IMG/VR virus record: IMGVR_UViG_3300042922_001447
Location: 1-28,552 of that record
DNA: 28,552 nucleotides
From: a virus
Direction: 5' to 3' (one strand)
Both the position numbers and the translations under genes were made by a program. Shown one piece after another: positions 15,569 to 24,058 of the stretch. Each line of letters starts with the position of its first letter. Positions within the stretch are counted from its first letter, which is position 1. The notes under the pieces are model-generated. The model saw only the letters and a list, made by a program, of their open reading frames with translations, did no database searches and was not told the origin of the DNA.

Positions 15569-16612
15569 TTATTCACCCTCGCCCGGTGCTGGTTCTGGCG
15601 CTGGCTCATCTGTAGCCAGGGTGATTTTGTCGAACGCTGCATAAAGCTCGTCATGCTCGACAGCGTACCCTTCCATACGCAGATAGCTGTTTTCGAACTG
15701 TTTGCGGTCGTCGCTCCAGTCTGCCTTACGCTTGCGGGTTCCTGCCTGGGTGTAAATATGCAGGTTGCTCAGCGTGGTAATAATCAGGCGACCTTCCGGC
15801 ATGAACGGCGGGGTATAAACCTGTTTACCGGCAATCTGACGATTCATCAGTTGCGCGGCCACTTTCTCAGTAGGGCGATCAACCATGTTCATCATGGTGG
15901 TGGCATCCTTACCGATCAGGTCACCCGAAATGAGGACGCACAGATTTGGATCGTTGCGATAATGCTCCAGGATGCACGTATGAAGCAGGTCGGTAACTGC
16001 CGCATCCAGCGAAACATAATCCGCACCGGCCCCGCCCAGCGTGACTTCATCGGTGATGATCTGACCCGGCGAGCGCGTTTTAACAATCTGGTGCCAGCCG
16101 ATGTTGACGTCTTCACCGTTCGGGTTGGCTTCCGGGTCGGTGTTTTCTGCGGCGCTGATACCGTTGAACGCAACGCGCAGCATATCGAGTGCAAATTGCT
16201 CATTGCTGAACGCCTGGATCAACTGGAAGAATTCATCTTCACTGCCGGAATTCGCCCAGTTAGTCAGGGTGTTGTAATCCAGATAAGAGCCGGAATCAGT
16301 TTCGGCCAGCGCATAGGTATTGCCATCCACACCCAGAGGACGCTGGAAGCGACCGCCTTTTTTACGACCGGTATAAATACCTGGCTTACCGGTGCTGACA
16401 ACCTGGCCGGTGGTTTGCTGCACGTCTCGCACGTTCACCAGGCGAAGGAATTCGGAGGATTCCAGAAGCGCCTGACGCAGCAGGGTTTCCTTGGGTGGGG
16501 TGATCGCAAAGAATTTCGATGTATCACGTACACCATAAGATTTCGCCAGTTCCGTCGTGAACTTATGCAAAAGTCCTTCGGCCTGGGGTGACAACTGTTG
16601 CGCGTTTTGCAT
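15569..16612 (-). CDS. N: Major capsid protein precursor N
   Basis: A 347-residue capsid protein of the P2 gpN family. The N-terminus (KFTTELAKSYGV) is removed in P2 by the O protease. Family motifs include RQALLESSEFLRLVNV, NVDTQ-like VNVGWHQIV (here DVNIGWHQIV), LISGDLIGKD and DRPTEKVAAQLM. A C-terminal acidic Pro/Glu tail (EPAPEPAPGEGE) is unlike P2 and probably flexible. AAAGGA precedes the ATG. The next gene is M, as in P2. Confidence 0.97.
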   Translation of the reverse strand: MQNAQQLSPQAEGLLHKFTTELAKSYGVRDTSKFFAITPPKETLLRQALLESSEFLRLVNVRDVQQTTGQVVSTGKPGIYTGRKKGGRFQRPLGVDGNTYALAETDSGSYLDYNTLTNWANSGSEDEFFQLIQAFSNEQFALDMLRVAFNGISAAENTDPEANPNGEDVNIGWHQIVKTRSPGQIITDEVTLGGAGADYVSLDAAVTDLLHTCILEHYRNDPNLCVLISGDLIGKDATTMMNMVDRPTEKVAAQLMNRQIAGKQVYTPPFMPEGRLIITTLSNLHIYTQAGTRKRKADWSDDRKQFENSYLRMEGYAVEHDELYAAFDKITLATDEPAPEPAPGEGE

Positions 16613-16636
16613 GTACTTTTCCTTTCAAAGAGCGCT

Positions 16637-17698
16637 TTAAACTAATTCGCGTTTTTTCTGTTCGCCTGCGGGTGCACGACTTGGGCGGCGGGTATTACCA
16701 TCCTCACTCGCGGAAAGCTTCGTCAGCACCGTGGACAGTTGCGCAGAAAGATCAGCCAACTGGTTATCAGCAGGCTGGCGACGTGCAGAGAATTCGCGGC
16801 GACGGCTGCGGCGCGGGCGTTTCGACGGGGTCACGTTGAACGCTTTCATTGCTTTTACCAGGTTGGCTTTTGCAACACTGAATTCTTCCGCTTTGACTTC
16901 GTCTTCCGGGTTCTCTGCCACTTCCTCTGCAAGGTCGGCCACTTCGGCCGCAGCGTCGGCAATGTCACCCGCAATCTCTGCCACTTCGTCGGCGGCCTGC
17001 TCTGGCGTGTCAACGTCGGTGGCATCGCCGCTGGCAGCGTCTTTTCCGCTTTTAACTAAATCCAGCAGTTGCTGAATGAGGGCTTTTAATTCTTCCATCT
17101 TTTGTTCCTCGCCCTCGTTGGGCTTGTCGGTGTTAGGTTCTGGTGTTGGCGTTAATTCTTTGCTGGCCGAAAATAACCGCGTCCAGAAAGAATCTTTTTT
17201 ATCCGGCTTGCTCGTCTGCAATTTACCCAGACTGAACGTTTCCAGGCTTCCGCGTTCGCCGTCCTTTTCTTCTCCAGCGAGAATAAACTTAAGTCGCTCA
17301 GTCCCAAGACTTGCCGGAATATCTGTTACCGCCAGTCCGAAAAGATAATCCCGTCCGCTACCGCCGAAGTCAGGAATAAACTCAGCAGACGTAAATAACT
17401 TTTGTTCCATTCGGTTGGCATCAATAAGAAACTGATTAGGGATTAACTGGGCATATAATTTAGTGACATCACCTTCCGTCTCCACTTTCAGTGCATCCAC
17501 AGTACCCAGATTGCATGTAAATTCACGCTCCCCGATATCGTGCTGAGGATGATGCGGCCATATCATGGCTGTGTAGGTTTTTGGGGTGTATGTTTCTGCC
17601 GCGTCAATTAACCATTGTGGCTCAATGATGCGTCCGTCCACGGCCTTGCCGGATGTGGCAATACATAGCCAATCAGTTCGGTAACTGGGTTGTGGCAT
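16637..17698 (-). CDS. O: Capsid scaffolding protein and maturation protease O
   Basis: A 353-residue protein. The N-terminal serine protease domain shows VDGRIIE (D21), IWPHH (H50) and FTSAEF (S104), lining up with the P2 catalytic triad D19, H48, S107. AVTDIPASLGTERLKF follows. The middle and C-terminal part (about 175-260) is a long acidic Ala/Glu/Asp stretch of likely coiled coil that builds the scaffold, then a basic Arg/Ser tail that should bind the capsid protein. P2 gpO is 284 residues, so the scaffold arm is longer here. It is the first gene of the leftward late operon, with AAGG upstream of the ATG. Confidence 0.95.
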   Translation of the reverse strand: MPQPSYRTDWLCIATSGKAVDGRIIEPQWLIDAAETYTPKTYTAMIWPHHPQHDIGEREFTCNLGTVDALKVETEGDVTKLYAQLIPNQFLIDANRMEQKLFTSAEFIPDFGGSGRDYLFGLAVTDIPASLGTERLKFILAGEEKDGERGSLETFSLGKLQTSKPDKKDSFWTRLFSASKELTPTPEPNTDKPNEGEEQKMEELKALIQQLLDLVKSGKDAASGDATDVDTPEQAADEVAEIAGDIADAAAEVADLAEEVAENPEDEVKAEEFSVAKANLVKAMKAFNVTPSKRPRRSRRREFSARRQPADNQLADLSAQLSTVLTKLSASEDGNTRRPSRAPAGEQKKRELV

Positions 17699-17872
17699 AA
17701 CTGACCTTCGATAATAGGTTAATTAAATGATTCTTCTGTGGTGGTCAGTATTGCCAATTAAATAAAACAGCGCGACCGCTTTATTTCTTATGCATTCGGT
17801 TATGAAAGGTTAACCACCTTCTGCCGATATTTAATTATCAGTCTGGTCAAATAATCCCGTCATAATAGCCTC
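17699..17872. promoter_or_regulatory. Divergent late promoter region between O and P
   Basis: 174 bp separate the divergent O and P genes. They contain GGTGGTCAG (plus, 17740-17748) and GGTGGTTAA (minus, 17818-17810), facing outward to the two operons and sharing 7 of 9 bases. A TTTATTT box lies about 40-50 nt past each on the same strand. Activator-dependent promoters of P2 type have a site centred near -55, which fits this spacing for the minus side best. No exact P2 Ogr consensus (TGT-N12-ACA) was found. The function is inferred from position and symmetry. Confidence 0.5.
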
Positions 17873-19690
17873 ATGGCTAAATATTCCGATGAATTAAAAG
17901 AAGCGGCCCGCACGCTATACATTAAAAGCTGGTCGCCGAAAGATATTGCGCAGGAATTGAATATTCCACCACGCACCATTTACCACTGGGCTGACGTCGG
18001 CGAGTGGGCATCACTGCTGCCCGTCGAATCAGTGGAAAACGTCATCGCCCGCCGCATCGACCAGCTTTCCCGACGTGAGAAAAAAACGGCGCTGGAACTG
18101 GAAGAACTCCGCGATCTGATTGCCCATCACGTCAAGCTCATGGCGCAGCGCAACAAGCATGCCGAAAAACTGGCCGAAATTCAGGCCAAAAAAGCATCCT
18201 ATGACGGGGAGGGCTATTGTCTCAGCAGCGCAGGTGGGGAACCAGGGGAACGGGAAGGAAAGCGCCGGTATAAGAAAAACGACGTTTCCGGGCTGACGCC
18301 TGAAATGCTCGACACCTGGGCGCGGGAACATCTTTTCGAATATCAGCTACATTGCCGCGAGCACAAAGGCGAAGACTGGCGCTTTATCCTTAAAAGCCGT
18401 CAGGTCGGCATGACCTACTATTTTGCATGGGAAGCCTTTGAAGACGCTGTCATCAGCGGTGATAACCAGGTGTTTTTCTCCGCATCACGTGCTCAGTCGG
18501 AAATCTTCCGCGAATACATTGTCCAGATTGCGCAGAACCATTTCGGCATCACGCTGACCGGCAAAAATATCCGCCTCAGTAACGGCGCAATCCTGCGCTT
18601 TCTGTCCACGAACGCCAGCACCGCGCAGGGCTTTAACGGCCACCTGTACGGTGATGAAGTCTTCTGGATCCCGAAATTCACGCGCCTGCATGAAGTTGCC
18701 AGCGCAATGGCAACGCACAACAAATTCAGGACGACCTACTTTTCTACGCCCAGTGCCAAAACGCACCAGGCGTACCCGGTATGGACCGGCGACGAGTGGC
18801 GCGGTGATGATGCGAAGCGCAAAGGGATTGAGTTTCCCAAGGAAAGCGCCATGCGCCAGGGCATCATCTGCCCGGATGGGATCTGGCGTTACATCATCAC
18901 AATGGAAGACGCGATCAAAGGCGGACTGGGTGCGCTCGTCGATATTGAACGCCTGCGCAACAAATACAACCCGACTGCGTTCGCCATGCTTTACATGTGC
19001 CAGTTCGTTGACAGTAAAGACGCGGTCTTCAAATTCTCGGCGCTGGTTGGCTGCGAAGTGGACCGCGCAACATGGGGGGATTATGACCCGACCGCCGCAC
19101 GGCCCTTTGGTAACCGCGAAGTGTGGGCAGGCTTTGACCCGTCGCGCTCCGGTGACAACTCCACCTTTGTGATTGTCGCGCCCCCTATCCACGATGGCGA
19201 ACGCTTCCGCGTCCTGGCCTGCTGGCAATGGCAGGGCTTCAACTTTAGCTGGCAGGCGGACCAGATACGGCAGCTTATGCGCCGTTTTAATATTACCTAC
19301 ATCGGGATCGACACAACCGGCATCGGGAAAGGGGTGTATGACCTGGTCAGCAAGTTTGCCCCACGCGAGGCGAACGCCATTCTTTACAGCGTCGAAAGTA
19401 AAAACCGCCTGGTAATGAAGATGATCGACGTCGTGGAACGTAAGCGCATTGAATGGGCGAAAGACGCCATAGACGAAACCAACAAAGAGCGCGTAGAAAT
19501 CCCGGCGTCATTTATGGCTATCCGTCGCACCACGACTAACAGCGGCAACGCGCTGACGTTCGTCGCGGAACGCTCAGACGCAACCGGCCACGCGGACGTT
19601 TTCTTCGCTATCTCGCACGCCGTAATCAACGAACCTATCGATCACGAATTTGACCGCCCATCGACCTGGGCTTTTGGGAAAGCAGCATGA
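17873..19690 (+). CDS. P: Terminase large subunit P (ATPase)
   Basis: A 605-residue DNA-packaging motor of the P2 gpP family. The N-terminus has a helix-turn-helix-like segment (SPKDIAQELNIPPRTIYHW, 21-39). Walker A is K174SRQVGMT, Walker B is HLYGDEVFW (D261, E262). FDPSRSGDNSTFVIV near 415 is the start of the nuclease-type C-terminal domain, and GIDTTGIGKGVYDLV follows. It cuts and threads concatemers or circles at cos together with M. It is translated divergently from O and overlaps Q by 4 nt. Confidence 0.97.
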   Translation: MAKYSDELKEAARTLYIKSWSPKDIAQELNIPPRTIYHWADVGEWASLLPVESVENVIARRIDQLSRREKKTALELEELRDLIAHHVKLMAQRNKHAEKLAEIQAKKASYDGEGYCLSSAGGEPGEREGKRRYKKNDVSGLTPEMLDTWAREHLFEYQLHCREHKGEDWRFILKSRQVGMTYYFAWEAFEDAVISGDNQVFFSASRAQSEIFREYIVQIAQNHFGITLTGKNIRLSNGAILRFLSTNASTAQGFNGHLYGDEVFWIPKFTRLHEVASAMATHNKFRTTYFSTPSAKTHQAYPVWTGDEWRGDDAKRKGIEFPKESAMRQGIICPDGIWRYIITMEDAIKGGLGALVDIERLRNKYNPTAFAMLYMCQFVDSKDAVFKFSALVGCEVDRATWGDYDPTAARPFGNREVWAGFDPSRSGDNSTFVIVAPPIHDGERFRVLACWQWQGFNFSWQADQIRQLMRRFNITYIGIDTTGIGKGVYDLVSKFAPREANAILYSVESKNRLVMKMIDVVERKRIEWAKDAIDETNKERVEIPASFMAIRRTTTNSGNALTFVAERSDATGHADVFFAISHAVINEPIDHEFDRPSTWAFGKAA

Positions 19691-20751
19691 CGACTAAAAA
19701 ACAGCGGAAAGCGAAAAAATTCAGGGCTGCAACCGGCAGCAACATTGAAACATTCACGCCCGGACGCGGCAGCGTAATAACCTTTGGTGAACCTGAACCC
19801 ATACTCACAACCGGTACCGACTATCACAATATCTGGTATGACAATGAATATGACCACTGGCGACTCCCGATTGACCGTCTGGCGCTGGCTCAGTTGCCAA
19901 ACCTCAACGGCCAGCATGGTGGCGTTTTGTATGCACGGCGCAACATGGTTGCCGGTGGCTATATCGGCGGCGGCCTGACGCCTGACCAGGTCGAACAAAT
20001 GGTTTTTGATTATTTGCTGTTTGGCGACGTCGCTATCCTGAAAATTCGTAACGTTTTCGGGGAGGTGATCGACCTGCTGCCGCTGCCGTCGCTTTATCTC
20101 CGCTGCCGGAAGGACGGGACATTCGCCATTCTCCAGGAGGGACCGGCGCTGATTTATGACCCGCAGGACATTGTCTTCTTTAAAATGTATGACCCGCGTC
20201 AGCAGGTCTATGGCCTGCCGGATTATATCGGCGGGATCCATTCCGTTTTACTTAACAGCGAAGCGACCATCTTCCGCCGCCGCTACTACAACAACGGTGC
20301 ACACATGGGCTTTATTCTGTATACCAGCGACCCAAATTTAACGCTGGAAATGGAAAATGAAATCAAAGACAAGATTGCGCAGTCGAAAGGGCTGGGCAAC
20401 TTCCGCAACATGTTTATCAACATCCCGAAAGGTGACCCGGACGGGGTCAAAATCCTGCCGGTAGGTGAAGTCAGCGCAAAGGATGAATTCCAGAACATCA
20501 AAGGGATCACCGCGCAGGATATCTTTACCGCTCACCGCTTCCCCGCAGGGCTGGCGGGCATCATCCCGACGAACGGCGCGGTAATGGGCAACCCTGAAAC
20601 CGCCCGCACAACCTACCGGAAAGATGAAGTTATCCCGCTTCAACGTAAATTTATGAACGGGGTGAACAATGACCCGGAGATCCCGCCACGCTTACACCTG
20701 AATTTTGATGTTGAATTGCCGGTAATTACCGCCGATAAGGGCGAAAAATGA
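19687..20751 (+). CDS. Q: Portal protein Q
   Basis: A 354-residue portal of the P2 gpQ family. Family segments seen are DNEYDHWRLPIDRLALAQL, YLLFGDVAILKIRN, YDPQDIVFFKMYDPRQQVYGLPDYIGG and RRRYYNNGAHMGFILYTSD near 195-215. It forms the 12-subunit connector through which DNA enters and leaves the head. It overlaps P by 4 nt (ATGA). In P2 the same pair Q-P is divergent from O-N-M-L, and that arrangement is kept here. Confidence 0.97.
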   Translation: MTTKKQRKAKKFRAATGSNIETFTPGRGSVITFGEPEPILTTGTDYHNIWYDNEYDHWRLPIDRLALAQLPNLNGQHGGVLYARRNMVAGGYIGGGLTPDQVEQMVFDYLLFGDVAILKIRNVFGEVIDLLPLPSLYLRCRKDGTFAILQEGPALIYDPQDIVFFKMYDPRQQVYGLPDYIGGIHSVLLNSEATIFRRRYYNNGAHMGFILYTSDPNLTLEMENEIKDKIAQSKGLGNFRNMFINIPKGDPDGVKILPVGEVSAKDEFQNIKGITAQDIFTAHRFPAGLAGIIPTNGAVMGNPETARTTYRKDEVIPLQRKFMNGVNNDPEIPPRLHLNFDVELPVITADKGEK

Positions 20752-20807
20752 GCATAATTAGTTTAAAATCATCCCCATTGTTAGCAATGGCGTGCGGGGT
20801 GGTGAAC

Positions 20808-21074
20808 ATGCGAGTTTTTAAGATTAAATGTCCTGAATGCGGCCAACCGGCCATCATTCGTAAATCAGACTGGAAAGATAAAAAACTGGCGGATTTATAC
20901 TGCGCGTGCACCGAAGTTGAATGCGGCCACACGTTTGTTTTTAACGCCACGTTTTCTCACACGCTCAGCCCCAGCGGGCTGACCGGTAACAAGTTGGTCA
21001 AATTCCTGATTGACCGGCTCAAGCCAGAAGAGCGCCAGTTCGCACTGGACCTGCTCAACGGCCAGACCGCATAA
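20808..21074 (+). CDS. ogr: Late gene activator, Ogr/Delta zinc finger family
   Basis: An 88-residue protein from the chosen ATG, which has GGGGTGG about 6 nt upstream. A start at 20748, overlapping Q by 4 nt, would add 20 residues with no family likeness. Cys8-x2-Cys11-x22-Cys34-x4-Cys39 reproduces exactly the zinc ligand spacing of P2 Ogr and 186 B-type activators, and HTFVFN follows as in the family (CSATFIT). Ogr proteins bind upstream of late promoters and contact the RNA polymerase alpha subunit. In P2 ogr follows D at the far end of a tail operon; here it follows the portal gene. Confidence 0.88.
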   Translation: MRVFKIKCPECGQPAIIRKSDWKDKKLADLYCACTEVECGHTFVFNATFSHTLSPSGLTGNKLVKFLIDRLKPEERQFALDLLNGQTA

Positions 21075-21077
21075 AAG

Positions 21078-21102
21078 AAGCCCGCCTCACGCGGGCTTTT
21101 TT
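21078..21102 (+). terminator. Rho-independent terminator after the P-Q-ogr operon
   Basis: AAGCCCGC-CTCAC-GCGGGCTT, an 8-bp GC-rich stem with a 5-nt loop, is followed by a T-run (positions 21097-21102) just after the ogr stop. The minus strand also has a T-rich flank (CTTCTTTTAT), so it may stop transcription coming the other way from the small gene at 21121-21339 as well. Confidence 0.92.
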
Positions 21103-21120
21103 ATATGCACCATCTGCTAA

Positions 21121-21339
21121 TCACCATACCTTCATTAAATTTAAGATTGCGACCCTTACAACATAGGGATTCCTGTCTTGGGCAACCTTCAAAAGATGCT
21201 CGCAGCACCCGTCCAACAACTCAGTTGGATTAATCCCAACCGTATCGTCGTATTCAATCGAGGTTGAACCATTGCCATTAAAAACCAGCCGGCCGTTTGC
21301 GTCGTAACCCTCAAAGTAACTGATATAACTTGATTTCAT
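21121..21339 (-). CDS. Hypothetical small protein between cos region and ogr terminator
   Basis: A 72-residue protein that I do not recognise. It starts MKSSYISYFEGYDANG; AGGA lies 9 nt before this ATG, whereas an in-frame ATG 6 codons upstream has no ribosome site. The N-terminal half reads as beta strands (YFEGYDANGRLVFNGNGSTSIEYDD), the C-terminal half as two short helices with two adjacent Cys (CCEHLLKVAQ). It is the last gene of the leftward early transcript after A, in the place where P2 has orf91. It may be an accessory or packaging-linked gene. Candidate cos lies immediately upstream of it. Confidence 0.6.
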   Translation of the reverse strand: MKSSYISYFEGYDANGRLVFNGNGSTSIEYDDTVGINPTELLDGCCEHLLKVAQDRNPYVVRVAILNLMKVW

Positions 21340-21380
21340 CTTTCTATTCCTACTCATTTTAAACCAAAAACATGCGGACT

Positions 21381-21396
21381 CTTTGCCGCCCGCACC
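21381..21396 (-). other. Candidate cos (cohesive end) site
   Basis: On the minus strand the sequence GGTGCGGGCGGCAAAG agrees at 11 of 16 positions with the P2 cohesive end as I recall it (GGCGAGGCGGGGAAAG). It has the same orientation relative to Q as in P2 (reading from cos toward the portal gene end) and lies between the A/orf91 side and the Q side, as expected. GC-rich dyad sequence flanks it. No cut was observed and my recollection of the P2 sequence is not verified here. Confidence 0.4.
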
Positions 21397-21415
21397 CGCA
21401 GAATCCCGCCGACCA

Positions 21416-21431
21416 CCGCAACCAGTTGCGG
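21416..21431. repeat. Perfect inverted repeat near candidate cos
   Basis: CCGCAA-CCAG-TTGCGG, a 6-bp dyad with 4-nt centre, 17 nt beyond the stop of A and about 20 nt from the candidate cos. There is no T-run, so it is probably not a terminator. It may be part of a terminase-binding (cosB-like) region, which is inference. Confidence 0.4.
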
Positions 21432-21448
21432 CGGCCCGCGAGATTTAC

Positions 21449-24058
21449 TTATCGTTTTGGTGGTTCACTCTCAGCGGCGGCCACCATCTTTCTGTATTCG
21501 CCGACTGGATCGAACCGCAGCCGCGACACATCAACGCCGTGGTTATCCCTCAGCCGTTCCCACAATTTATTTACTGTGTCGGATTCGTCGTATTGCTGAC
21601 GTGTGAGTATCTCGCCGTCCGAACTGGCGCGATAAACCCTCCCGTTTATTGCCAGTCTGCTGCCTTTCAGCAGTGAAATTGCCTGCGCTTCGGAAATATC
21701 CAGCGCATAAAGCGAGGCATCCGCCAGCAATCTGGCAACCGCTGGCGCAAATGCGGCCCGTCTTGCGTTTTCTTCCGCCGATTTTGATTCGATTTTTTCC
21801 ACCGCAGCACGCCAGGCAACATCCAGATCACTGCCGGGGTCATACGGTGACCCTGTTTTCACTCTCCTGACGGGCATTTCCCGTAACCGGCGAACCAGCT
21901 TGCGCCGCGTGGCTGCGTCCATATTTTCAAAATCGACTATTTCTTCCGCTGAATCTTCTGTCATACCCTCAACGTCAGGCGGTAAATCGGTGATTTTTTC
22001 GTCTTCCGTAGAGTTATTGACAGAACTCCAAGCGTCGCCGGGTGGCGACGGCAAAACGTCAACCCCCAAACCGGGGCCGCTTTTGGCCCCGGTGGTGGCT
22101 TTGGATTTGGCGCGGATTGTCCACTTAACCAGACGCGTGCAAATGCGGGAGGACTCACCCAGACGGGGCGACCAGACGCCGAAGACCTTTTCCGGGATCT
22201 CACAGTAGGCGTTCATTTCATCGGCTGGTTGGTAGGCGAGACGAACAACATAATTTTCACGCGGGATCAACACACCGCCCTGGCGCAAAATGTATGTTGC
22301 GAAGCAACCCACATCGGCAGCGGCACAGACTGCATCCATTTCGGGATCGGCAAGCATGGCCGCGCCACGCTTGAAGGTGTTCGCAATTTTGCGCTGGTTG
22401 GTTAATTGGTTGCTCAGTTTGCGCAGTTCGCGATAAACGGACACAGGCGGCTGGCCCAGCGGCTGAAACTGGCGGATGCGGTGAAGCGATGCCCACGCCA
22501 TTGCATATCTGGCCGTTTCATTCAGCGGCTTGCCCGTCTCGTCGTCCAGCTCACCGGCCAGCGCGTGGCCGTCGATATTCTTGGAAATATATTTCGCGAT
22601 ATAGGCCGTTGCTGACCCCTTACGCGGATCCATTTTTTTGGACTTGAAACGAGCGCCGGTATTGCGGCCCAGTTCGTCGCGGTCCTCCGCAATGAAGTAA
22701 GCGCGAAGGATCGCGACAGTGGCTTTTACTTCCGCTTGCGGCATGAATAACAGGGCGTGCCAGTGCGGCGTACCGTCGTGGTGTGGCTCTGCGACACGGA
22801 AGCCATAAGGGCGCAAATCTTCACGTTTCAGTTTTGCGGTTGCGCGGTTCCAGACGCGGCATAAATACCGCTGCGCCTGGGCAACGGTGGTGTGATTCCA
22901 CTTGCCGTTATGGTGACCGGATTCGACATTGCTGTGATATTTGGACGGGCAAGTGATGGTCAGGAAGATGCCCACATCGCCGCGCTGTTGTGCGACAAGC
23001 TCCACGCCAGCCATACGCGCCATTAGCTCATGGCGGCGGATCGCCGGATTGGACGTGGACTTGTTAATCATATCTTCAAGCGATGAAACGTTGCCGTCTT
23101 CGTCTACAAGCTCATGACTCTTGAAAAATTCGCGGTTCTTCCGGCGCTGTTCCTGCCACTCAACCAGGCTTGATGCGCTTACATAGGCGTGGGCCTTGCG
23201 GTGAACTGCGCCGACTGCACGCAACTGGTTTTCGCGCCAGTCGCAGCGAAGACGCCAGATTTTACGGCCCCACCAGTCCGGCGAGCACATACGCAGAATG
23301 GCGGTAAAGATCCGCTCACGTTCCCACGGCGCAGTCCATGCAGGAGGCACAACGCGCAAGGCCAGCATTTCGCGGCCCAGGTGGCAATAGATCCAGTCCA
23401 GTTCCTCAACGCTCATGCCCTCGGCGGTCAGGCCCAAAGCGGCGCACTCGGTTTCAAGCATTTCAGCCAGGCGGCTGGCAATCTCATGCGCGGCGCTTAA
23501 CGTTTCCCGTTTGGTGAAATCTGCCAGGCGTTGCCAGCGGTTATGCCAGTAGGCGGCCAGTTCGCTGTTGACGTCTGTCGCAACGCCTTGTTTGCTGCGC
23601 ACGGCATCAAGACGCAGTAATGATTTTTTCACGGTCCCCATAAGAAAATCATTAATGTGTCGGGCTTCGCGGTTGACGCGTAACCAGTCGATTTTTTTGC
23701 GCCAGACTTCGCGGATAAAGAACGGCTCAGACAGCAAACGGGCCTCCACACCTTCCGGCGTGCTGGCCCATGCGGCTGCGGCGGCCTTTGCTTCGGCCAT
23801 ATCTTTTCTGACGATCTCTTGATGTACTGAAAACGGCAGGCCGTGCGGCTCGTATTTGTCCAGCGCATTGATCAGCGCTTCACGATTGCGAACCTCTGCC
23901 GGGTTGTAACCGGCGCGTTTGATAAGCCGGTCGATATGCTTTTCAACGGCGGGGTGATGCGCCACCGCCCCGGCGAGCGGGGCGAGTTTTGCCGATTCAA
24001 AGATAAACACCCCAATTGCGGGGCGTGGCTTATTCCAGGGCCAGGCGAAATCCGTCAT
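21449..24058 (-). CDS. A: Replication initiation protein A (rolling-circle endonuclease)
   Basis: An 869-residue protein of the P2 gpA family. Motif I is FLTITCP (365-371). The HUH-type metal site is GTPHWHALLF (H432, H434). The catalytic pair is AYIAKYISK (Y486, Y490, K493), matching P2 Y450 and Y454 which nick and rejoin the origin. The N-terminal half is helical and the C-terminal about 200 residues are charged and Ala-rich. P2 gpA is 761 residues; this one is longer mainly at the ends. By homology it nicks within its own gene at the origin (P2 ori lies in A). The ATG overlaps the preceding stop (ATGA), so it is coupled to the early operon. Confidence 0.96.
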   Translation of the reverse strand: MTDFAWPWNKPRPAIGVFIFESAKLAPLAGAVAHHPAVEKHIDRLIKRAGYNPAEVRNREALINALDKYEPHGLPFSVHQEIVRKDMAEAKAAAAAWASTPEGVEARLLSEPFFIREVWRKKIDWLRVNREARHINDFLMGTVKKSLLRLDAVRSKQGVATDVNSELAAYWHNRWQRLADFTKRETLSAAHEIASRLAEMLETECAALGLTAEGMSVEELDWIYCHLGREMLALRVVPPAWTAPWERERIFTAILRMCSPDWWGRKIWRLRCDWRENQLRAVGAVHRKAHAYVSASSLVEWQEQRRKNREFFKSHELVDEDGNVSSLEDMINKSTSNPAIRRHELMARMAGVELVAQQRGDVGIFLTITCPSKYHSNVESGHHNGKWNHTTVAQAQRYLCRVWNRATAKLKREDLRPYGFRVAEPHHDGTPHWHALLFMPQAEVKATVAILRAYFIAEDRDELGRNTGARFKSKKMDPRKGSATAYIAKYISKNIDGHALAGELDDETGKPLNETARYAMAWASLHRIRQFQPLGQPPVSVYRELRKLSNQLTNQRKIANTFKRGAAMLADPEMDAVCAAADVGCFATYILRQGGVLIPRENYVVRLAYQPADEMNAYCEIPEKVFGVWSPRLGESSRICTRLVKWTIRAKSKATTGAKSGPGLGVDVLPSPPGDAWSSVNNSTEDEKITDLPPDVEGMTEDSAEEIVDFENMDAATRRKLVRRLREMPVRRVKTGSPYDPGSDLDVAWRAAVEKIESKSAEENARRAAFAPAVARLLADASLYALDISEAQAISLLKGSRLAINGRVYRASSDGEILTRQQYDESDTVNKLWERLRDNHGVDVSRLRFDPVGEYRKMVAAAESEPPKR

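Noticed and set aside
15653-16591. A 312-codon open frame on the plus strand inside the capsid gene
   Set aside because: It mirrors the codon pattern of capsid N on the other strand, has no ribosome site or recognisable motif, and N is certain.
18485-19228. A 247-codon open frame on the minus strand in the terminase gene
   Set aside because: Shadow of gene P, whose ATPase motifs are clear; the translation has no domain pattern.
21432-21448. Terminator for the A transcript right after its stop
   Set aside because: GC-rich dyad sequence is present but no T-run follows on the minus strand.
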